A DNA stretch of 11,900 bases from Sulfurospirillum sp. UBA1314 (GTDB taxonomy: Bacteria > Campylobacterota > Campylobacteria > Campylobacterales > Sulfurospirillaceae), in the NCBI GenBank assembly GCA_002307095.1, contig DBTO01000239.1:10065-21964 (forward strand), in the 5' to 3' direction. Under the pieces are notes generated by a model. The model worked only from the letters and a program-made list of their open reading frames with translations. It did no database searches and had not been told where the DNA came from. Of the stretch, positions 7,296 to 11,900 are shown piece by piece. Each line of letters opens with the position of its first letter. Positions within the stretch are counted from its first letter, which is position 1. Both the position numbers and the translations under genes were made by a program.

Positions 7296-8245
7296 AGAAA
7301 AACCCCTGTCATCAGGTAGTAGCGCACCACGTAAAAAGTACAGATGAGTGCGGTGATGATGAGGCAGATAGAAGAGTATTTGAGCAGATAGACGTATGAT
7401 TTTTGGGTAATGCGCTCGATTAAAAAAGGCATGATGCCAAAGAAAATGCCTAAAAAGAGCGAGCCCCAGATGAAGTAACCGATGTAATAATACTCCTTTT
7501 GAAGCATGCAGTACGGGCATTTGTGGTTGGGCATTTCGTAGATGTAAAGCCCGAAAAAATAGGTGATGGCGTAGTAAGCGATGAACAAGAAAAGCAGGTT
7601 ACATGTAAAGCTTGCCATCGTCTGTTTGAGTGTGTTAAAGAGCACAATCGCGCCTAAAAGCGTGTAAAAAAAGAGCACTAAAAGCGTTTGCGTGTAGCCA
7701 AAAGGAAGCTTGGGCGCTTGAAACACAACACTGCAACAAAAGACAGGAACCGTGAGCGGAATGTTGGAAAAGTAGAGAATTTCGAGTACAAATTCACCCA
7801 AAACACCGACAAACAGCAGGGTAAACAGCAGGTATTTGCGTTTCAAGTAGGGAAAGGTGATGGAAGCAAGGTCAAGTTTATTGACAATCAGCCAGAGTCC
7901 AAATCCAAAAATCAACAGTAATTTTAAAAGTAGAAGCGCGTTGCCATAATGGTTGGAACCCACAACGCCTGCGGAACACATGGCACCAGGAACGATGCCC
8001 GCTAAGGAGTTGAGCGATTGGATAAAAAAGAGGAACAAAATCACTTTACATGTAAGCGTAAAATAGAGAATCGTATTGACCAGATAGTTCTTTTTCTCCA
8101 GCGCATACTGCAACGGTGTGGTCGCATCAAAATCCCAATGACGCAAAATCGTGAGAATATTTACCTGTGAAATTGCCATTAACACAATGAGAACAAGCTC
8201 GATCAGTAAAAAAACGATGATCTCGTTGGATAAAAAGATACTCAT
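7292..8245 (-). CDS. Polytopic membrane protein with a DsbB-like CPYC motif
   Basis: This 317-aa protein has about eight hydrophobic spans (near 8-26, 55-78, 104-122, 138-160, 185-205, 212-235, 255-275 and 290-312). I do not recognise a named family. It is rich in cysteines: C66, C90 (in PGAMCSAGV), a CC pair at 170-171, C215, the CPYC motif at 243-246, C294 and C302. CPYCMLQK, just before a membrane span, resembles the CxxC-x-x-x-QR site by which DsbB/BdbC-type proteins pass electrons to quinone. That would suit thiol oxidation or reduction, or metal handling, but the surrounding fold is not clearly DsbB. Start and stop both overlap neighbours by ATGA, coupling it to the ABC ATPase upstream and the NosL-like gene downstream. 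Two TTACATGTAA palindromes lie in the gene (7599-7608 and 8046-8055). Gene and topology are confident; function is unknown. Confidence 0.8.
   Translation of the reverse strand: MSIFLSNEIIVFLLIELVLIVLMAISQVNILTILRHWDFDATTPLQYALEKKNYLVNTILYFTLTCKVILFLFFIQSLNSLAGIVPGAMCSAGVVGSNHYGNALLLLKLLLIFGFGLWLIVNKLDLASITFPYLKRKYLLFTLLFVGVLGEFVLEILYFSNIPLTVPVFCCSVVFQAPKLPFGYTQTLLVLFFYTLLGAIVLFNTLKQTMASFTCNLLFLFIAYYAITYFFGLYIYEMPNHKCPYCMLQKEYYYIGYFIWGSLFLGIFFGIMPFLIERITQKSYVYLLKYSSICLIITALICTFYVVRYYLMTGVFL
7599..7608. repeat. TTACATGTAA palindrome, copy 4
   Basis: Exact copy in the CPYC membrane-protein gene. On the coding strand it reads TTT ACA TGT AAC (F-T-C-N). Confidence 0.9.
8046..8055. repeat. TTACATGTAA palindrome, copy 5
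   Basis: Second exact copy in the CPYC membrane-protein gene, 447 bp from copy 4. On the coding strand it reads CTT ACA TGT AAA (L-T-C-K). Confidence 0.9.
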
Positions 8246-8919
8246 TCCAAAAGCTCACCATCGCGCATCTGTACGCATCGATCGATACACGCAAGCCCAT
8301 CAAACAGTGTGTCATGGGTAGCGATGACGACCGTTTTATGAAGTAGCTTAAACTTTTTCAAAATCTCAATAAAGATCAGCGAATTCTCTTTGTCCAAATT
8401 CGCCGTTGGCTCATCGGCTAAAATGATAGTAGGCTCCATGACCACCGCTCTTGCGATCGCACAGCGTTGTCTCTCGCCGCCGCTTAAACTGCACACGTTT
8501 TGATCTTTTTTATGCTCGATGTTGGCAAGTTGCATCGCCAGACTTACTTTTTCGTGGATCGCCTCTTTGCTGAGTGGTGTCAAAGCCAAGGGCGCTAAAA
8601 TGTTTTGATAAACGCTCAACCCCTCCAACAAATTGAACGACTGAAAGATGAAGCCTATCTCTGTGTGACGAAAAGCGGAGCTCATGATGTCGGGCAGTTT
8701 GGCGATGTTTTGATGGTTCACCAAAATCTCGCCAGAGCTTGGTTTACTCAGCCCTCCGATGAGCGAAAGCAGCGTACTTTTACCACTGCCACTCACCCCT
8801 TTTAAGATCACAATTTGCCCATCTTCGATGCTGAGATTGATATTTTTAAGCGCGTAAAAAGCGTTGGGTTTGTTAGGGTTGTAAAGCTTGTTTAGGTTTT
8901 GAATGACAATGTTGCTCAT
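8242..8919 (-). CDS. ABC transporter ATP-binding protein, LolD/MacB type
   Basis: This 225-aa nucleotide-binding subunit has every motif: Walker A GVSGSGKST (41-49), Q-loop Q93 in FQSFN, signature LSGGERQR (145-152), Walker B IILADE (165-170) and switch H202 in ATHD. The pattern, with short length and LADEPTANLD, is that of LolD/MacB/FtsE-type ATPases, which drive FtsX-like permeases that act mechanically on envelope substrates rather than as a channel. The stop of the permease overlaps its start in ATGA, so the two form one transporter. Neighbouring NosL-like and CPYC proteins suggest the cargo or partner is an envelope metal- or thiol-handling protein; that is inference. The copper-operon ATPase NosF is a different subgroup, and I see no NosD partner here. 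Confidence 0.93.
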   Translation of the reverse strand: MSNIVIQNLNKLYNPNKPNAFYALKNINLSIEDGQIVILKGVSGSGKSTLLSLIGGLSKPSSGEILVNHQNIAKLPDIMSSAFRHTEIGFIFQSFNLLEGLSVYQNILAPLALTPLSKEAIHEKVSLAMQLANIEHKKDQNVCSLSGGERQRCAIARAVVMEPTIILADEPTANLDKENSLIFIEILKKFKLLHKTVVIATHDTLFDGLACIDRCVQMRDGELLE

Positions 8920-10028
8920 GATTTCACCGCCTCACTCATGTCGCTGATCGCGATTTTCCATGCAGGCAAGATGACAAAGGCTAAGAACGGAATGACGCCA
9001 AACAAGAAGATCAAAAAGAGCAGATTGATGTCGATGACAAGCGTGAGGGAGATGCTGTTTTCAAGCTCGCTTCCTAAGAAAATGTTGCGAAGGTAAGGCG
9101 CGTTGAATATAAAAACATACATATACGCCAGCGCCACGCCTAAAAGATAGGCACTTATGGAAACCACGCTGTTTTGGATGAATTTAAGCGCGATGATATC
9201 TTTGATGCAAAAGCCAAGACTGCGCAAAATGGCGATCTCTCTTTTCTTTTCGCCGTACACGAGCCCGATCTGATTTTTAAGTAAAATGAAAAATGAAACC
9301 AATGCAATCACATAAAGAATCATAAAAATGCCGCCTTTGTAGTAGTACAAATGGCGTACTGTTCCTATGGCATCGGCTTGAGTCGTCGCTTTCGCACTGG
9401 GGTAAATCTCGACAATTTTAAGTGCTACATTGCCCACTTCGTTGGGATTGGGAACGCTCACATAAAGCTTGGAGTACTCGTCCAACTCCATGCCAAGTAC
9501 TGCGCGCGCCGTATTTGGATTCAGATAAATGGCATCGTTGGAGAGGATGTTGGTGCCTTTGGGGGCGATTTTGTTGATTTTGACTTTGATGAGGCGCTCC
9601 TCGGTGAGGAAGTGGAACTCATCTTCGTAGTAAAGCTCCGCCATCGCTTTTTGAACACCTTGACCTATCACCATCTCATCTTTTGCCAAGCTTGCATCGC
9701 CGATGATGTGAAACCACAGACGTTTTTGCGCAAAGTGATGGTACCCATCGACCACACCTTCGACACTGCTCACGCCTGTAATTTTAGAGATGTCATACAC
9801 ATACCCTTCGTGCATCTGATAGGCTCGCCCTGCTCTGGTGTTTTCGACGACAATAGTCGGCTGAGCTTTGATGCTCTGGATCAGATCGTACTGCAATGAG
9901 TCCGAGATAAAAAGCACCGAACTTAAGATAAAGACGATAAACGAGAAGATCAGAAAGCTAAAAAGATGATCGTTTCGATCTTTAAAAAGCAATAAAATCG
10001 CATACTCGACAAAGTTTTTACGGAACAT
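8916..10028 (-). CDS. FtsX/MacB-type ABC transporter permease
   Basis: This 370-aa permease has the MacB/LolC layout: one membrane span (about residues 22-43), a large extracytoplasmic domain (about 45-228), then three spans (about 231-251, 286-308 and 335-358). Before the third span sits the family coupling segment EKKREIAILRSLG (260-272), which contacts the ATPase. Length fits the family. The frame also has an ATG at 10034, but a CCTTT at 10036-10040 (AAAGG on this strand) sits 7 nt before the ATG at 10028 and only 1 nt before 10034, so 10028 is chosen. The start overlaps the end of the 62-aa gene by 11 nt, and its stop overlaps the ATPase start. It presumably dimerises in the membrane with its ATPase and uses the extracytoplasmic domain to act on an envelope partner, probably one of the NosL-like proteins; the partner is inferred only from linkage. 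Confidence 0.9.
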   Translation of the reverse strand: MFRKNFVEYAILLLFKDRNDHLFSFLIFSFIVFILSSVLFISDSLQYDLIQSIKAQPTIVVENTRAGRAYQMHEGYVYDISKITGVSSVEGVVDGYHHFAQKRLWFHIIGDASLAKDEMVIGQGVQKAMAELYYEDEFHFLTEERLIKVKINKIAPKGTNILSNDAIYLNPNTARAVLGMELDEYSKLYVSVPNPNEVGNVALKIVEIYPSAKATTQADAIGTVRHLYYYKGGIFMILYVIALVSFFILLKNQIGLVYGEKKREIAILRSLGFCIKDIIALKFIQNSVVSISAYLLGVALAYMYVFIFNAPYLRNIFLGSELENSISLTLVIDINLLFLIFLFGVIPFLAFVILPAWKIAISDMSEAVKS

Positions 10029-10206
10029 ACACAAACCTTTGATACGCGTTCGTTGGAAAGCTCAAAGAGGGCTTGGCATCTTTTACATGTAAAGAGAGTG
10101 CGGTGAGCTCTTCGGCTTTTTTTTGACTGGGAAAACTAAACGCATGCACCGCCAATACCAGATAAATCATCGAAAATGAGGCGGCAAGCATGGCTAAAAA
10201 TTTCAT
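10018..10206 (-). CDS. Small single-span membrane protein, 62 aa
   Basis: This small protein has one N-terminal hydrophobic segment (about residues 4-23, uncleaved anchor or signal) and a short tail with a KKAEE run and a proline-rich end. It has no cysteine and I recognise no family. It is supported as real by an ATGA overlap with the preceding double-NosL gene at its start, an 11-nt overlap with the permease at its end, and conservation of reading direction. It may be a small subunit or assembly factor of the transporter. A TTACATGTAA palindrome (10083-10092) encodes L-H-V-K in its tail. Confidence 0.65.
   Translation of the reverse strand: MKFLAMLAASFSMIYLVLAVHAFSFPSQKKAEELTALSLHVKDAKPSLSFPTNAYQRFVYVP
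10036..10040 (-). promoter_or_regulatory. Ribosome binding site deciding the permease start
   Basis: AAAGG on the minus strand lies 7 nt before the ATG at 10028 and only 1 nt before the ATG at 10034. It favours the shorter permease start. Confidence 0.6.
10083..10092. repeat. TTACATGTAA palindrome, copy 6
   Basis: Exact copy in the 62-aa gene. On the coding strand it reads TTA CAT GTA AAA (L-H-V-K). Flanks make the 12-mer TTTACATGTAAA. Confidence 0.9.
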
Positions 10207-11066
10207 AGACTTTTGACCATCGCTTCGGTAATTTCATCAAAAGTGATGACTTTTTGACCATTATGATCACGTGCAAAATTTTGCGCTTCTTCTTGTGTTT
10301 CAAACGGGATGAGTTCACTGCCCATCGGTCCATACACGTTAGCTCCTATGACATAAAATGCTTTGGAAGCTTCCAATTTTGCAAGCGTATAATAATTACT
10401 GACATAGAATTTATCGCTGCTTAGCTTTCTGGCAAAGGCGTATTTCATCATATCTTTGACGCCATCAAAATAAAATGTCTTCTCCCCTTCAAACATCGCA
10501 ACCCATTGCGGATACTTGGCGACGAACATACCACAAATGGGGCATTTCGCATCTTTGGGGACTTCTATTTTGATCACAGGAATCACCGTTGGAGCAGTGG
10601 CTTGTTTGCCAAAATCTTTGGGGAAATCCTCTGCGGCTACCGCATACGCCGCTTCAAAATTCATCACTTTGCCACCATTGTCCGAAACAAACGTGAGTGC
10701 CTCTTTTTCACTGCCAAACGCGTAACTGCTCGTGCGCGTCATCGTGCCTCGCATTTTGCTGCCCACAACATAAAACGCTTTTTTCACATCAATCAGCTCT
10801 AGCGTGATCGTATCGACCACTTTGGCATCTGTCGGAATCACACCCTGTGTTGCTTCGTAAAGACAGTGAATCGAGCAGTACTGATGGTTTTCATGCGTAT
10901 GACTCGTTTTGTAAAACTTCACCAAGTGCATCCCACAGTTGGGGCATGCGTACTTGTCTTTACCCGATTGTATCAGTGTTGCATTCGCTTCGGGCACAGT
11001 TTGAAACATCTCTGCCTGAGAAAAACTCCATAAACTCACTATTATAAAAAGTGCCCGTAAAAACAT
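10203..11066 (-). CDS. Secreted protein with two tandem NosL-type domains
   Basis: This 287-aa protein has a signal peptide (about residues 1-18, cleavage after SQA) and two NosL-like units. The first has CPNCGM (41-46) and a second pair, CSIHC (64-68). The second has CPICGM (175-180), FYFDGVKDMM (198-207) and GPMGSELIPF (246-255), the conserved NosL end. NosL is a copper-binding accessory protein of nitrous oxide reductase that delivers Cu(I) through Cys and Met ligands. Two units in one chain are unusual against single-domain NosL; the first unit lacks the GPMG...PF end, having a divergent RGTMTRTSSYAF-type segment. AAGGA lies 7 nt before its ATG. Its TGA overlaps the next start. No nosZ is in the window, so a role in another copper or heme enzyme is possible. 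Domain calls are by motif; copper binding is inferred. Confidence 0.82.
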   Translation of the reverse strand: MFLRALFIIVSLWSFSQAEMFQTVPEANATLIQSGKDKYACPNCGMHLVKFYKTSHTHENHQYCSIHCLYEATQGVIPTDAKVVDTITLELIDVKKAFYVVGSKMRGTMTRTSSYAFGSEKEALTFVSDNGGKVMNFEAAYAVAAEDFPKDFGKQATAPTVIPVIKIEVPKDAKCPICGMFVAKYPQWVAMFEGEKTFYFDGVKDMMKYAFARKLSSDKFYVSNYYTLAKLEASKAFYVIGANVYGPMGSELIPFETQEEAQNFARDHNGQKVITFDEITEAMVKSL

Positions 11067-11073
11067 TCTCTAT

Positions 11074-11078
11074 CCTTT
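11074..11078 (-). promoter_or_regulatory. Ribosome binding site of the double-NosL gene
   Basis: AAGGA on the minus strand is 7 nt before the ATG at 11066. It abuts the palindrome TTACATGTAA at 11078-11087, so whatever binds or folds at the palindrome could influence this start. Confidence 0.65.
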
Positions 11079-11087
11079 TACATGTAA
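11078..11087. repeat. TTACATGTAA palindrome, copy 7 (intergenic)
   Basis: The only intergenic copy, within the 25-bp gap before the double-NosL gene and abutting its ribosome binding site. Flanks make TTTACATGTAAA. This copy is the best candidate for a regulatory role, but the six intragenic copies argue for a general function. Confidence 0.9.
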
Positions 11088-11091
11088 AGCT

Positions 11092-11900
11092 TTATTTGGT
11101 AATTGTCTCTAAGAGTTTGACGTTCTCACAGCCCTCTTTGAGCCCTTTGTCACAACTGCCTTTGAAGAGCTCTTTGGCTTTCGCATTGTCAGCACTCACA
11201 CCTTTTCCCTCAGCGTATAAAATGCCAAGGTTATTACACCCTTGCTCATAGCCACTTTTGCACGCTTTGTCATACAATTCGCTCGATTTTTTATAATCTT
11301 GCGCGACCCCTTTACCCACAGCGTACAACAGCCCTAGATTGTCGCATCCCACGGCAACATCGCCATCGCAGGTTTTTTGGTAGTATTCACTCGCTTTTTT
11401 GTAGTCTTGTGGTACGCCACGTCCCCCAGCTAGAAGAAACCCTAAGTTATTGCACCCCATCAAGTCCTCATTTTTGCACGCCTTGGTGTAATACTCTGCC
11501 GCTTTGGCGTAGTCTTGTGGCACACCTGCACCATTGGCATACAAAAGTCCTAAATTGGTACACCCTTCATCTCCCGCGCACGATTTTTCGTAAAACTCCT
11601 TGGCTTTGGCAAAATCTTGTTTCACACCCGTGCCCGCTGCGTACAAAAGACCCAAGTTGTGGCACGCGGAGGCAAAATCTGCGCTACACGCTTTTTCATA
11701 TAATTTGACTGATTTCGCAAGGTCTTTCGTGACATTGCCTGTGCCTTCTGCATAGAGTACGCCCAAGTTGTAACACCCTGAAGCTTTGCCTTCATTGCAC
11801 GCTTTGTCGTAAATCTCAACCAATTTTTGATGATCGCCACTCTCTTTGGCGTCTATGCCCTCTTTGATAAAACCTGCGTGTACCATCACGGCACATGCGA
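11092..11900 (-). CDS. Secreted Sel1-repeat (Hcp-like) cysteine-rich protein, 5' end cut by the window
   Basis: The gene runs off the right edge; its true start is beyond it. The visible N-terminus (ACAVMVHA then G) looks like the end of a signal peptide with a signal peptidase I site after V-H-A, so the protein is probably secreted to the periplasm. It is built of about seven Sel1-like/TPR repeats with the pattern KAC-x7-CxNLGxLYxxGxGV, each having a Cys pair as in the disulfide-linked Hcp proteins of Helicobacter. One repeat, with CAGDEGC, has five residues between its cysteines instead of seven. The last repeat (GSCDKGLKEGCENVK) is degenerate and ends in the stop at 11092. These solenoids bind peptides or partner proteins; the ligand here is unknown. 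The gap to the double-NosL gene is 25 bp, so it may head the same operon or be a separate gene upstream of it. Confidence 0.88.
   Translation of the reverse strand, partial: ACAVMVHAGFIKEGIDAKESGDHQKLVEIYDKACNEGKASGCYNLGVLYAEGTGNVTKDLAKSVKLYEKACSADFASACHNLGLLYAAGTGVKQDFAKAKEFYEKSCAGDEGCTNLGLLYANGAGVPQDYAKAAEYYTKACKNEDLMGCNNLGFLLAGGRGVPQDYKKASEYYQKTCDGDVAVGCDNLGLLYAVGKGVAQDYKKSSELYDKACKSGYEQGCNNLGILYAEGKGVSADNAKAKELFKGSCDKGLKEGCENVKLLETITK

Noticed and set aside
7296..7520. Upstream extension of the NosL-like gene to an ATG at 7520
   Set aside because: It would lie wholly over the preceding membrane-protein gene. The ATGA start at 7295 is followed directly by a membrane anchor.
9351..9899. 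182-aa open frame on the + strand opposite the permease
   Set aside because: It is antisense to a clear FtsX-type permease and has no recognisable domain or ribosome binding site.
1..11900. CRISPR arrays, tRNA, rRNA or insertion sequences
   Set aside because: No regularly spaced repeats, cloverleaf, rRNA-like sequence or transposase was seen. The repeats in the Sel1 gene are protein-coding.

Overview
The window looks like chromosomal DNA of a Campylobacterota (epsilonproteobacterial) bacterium, perhaps a Sulfurospirillum relative. The grounds are moderate GC, a secreted cysteine-rich Sel1/Hcp-type repeat protein, a tandem-domain NosL-like protein and tightly overlapping genes. This is inference from gene content; no rRNA or other phylogenetic marker is present.

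Left half (about 58-6757, + strand): a complete type I restriction-modification locus, hsdM - hsdS - rhuM - hsdR. The methyltransferase (DPTCGSG and NPPF), the two-domain specificity subunit and the translocase/nuclease (E-x-K nuclease motif, Walker A, DECH) all look intact. A RhuM-family gene lies between hsdS and hsdR. The two target-recognition domains of hsdS are much richer in A+T than the DNA around them, as expected if they were swapped in.

An imperfect hairpin overlapping the hsdR stop codon separates this locus from the right half, which is all on the minus strand and converges on it. From right to left (the direction of transcription) the genes are: a secreted Sel1-repeat protein running off the right edge; a secreted protein with two NosL-type domains; a 62-aa single-span membrane protein; a FtsX/MacB-type permease; its LolD/MacB-type ATPase; an eight-span membrane protein with a CPYC motif resembling DsbB; and a membrane-anchored NosL-like protein whose metal-binding motif is degenerate. 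Four junctions are ATGA stop/start overlaps and a fifth overlaps by 11 nt, so the last six genes are almost certainly one translationally coupled operon. A role in copper or thiol handling outside the cytoplasmic membrane is a reasonable guess, but no nosZ or cytochrome gene is in view.

The most unusual feature is a 10-bp perfect palindrome, TTACATGTAA, occurring exactly seven times. Six copies are inside genes, in two reading frames, and one is in the 25-bp gap before the double-NosL gene. My rough base-composition estimate is about 0.03 copies expected. This points to selection on the DNA itself: a highly iterated palindrome or a binding site. A separate perfect 11-bp inverted repeat lies inside rhuM.
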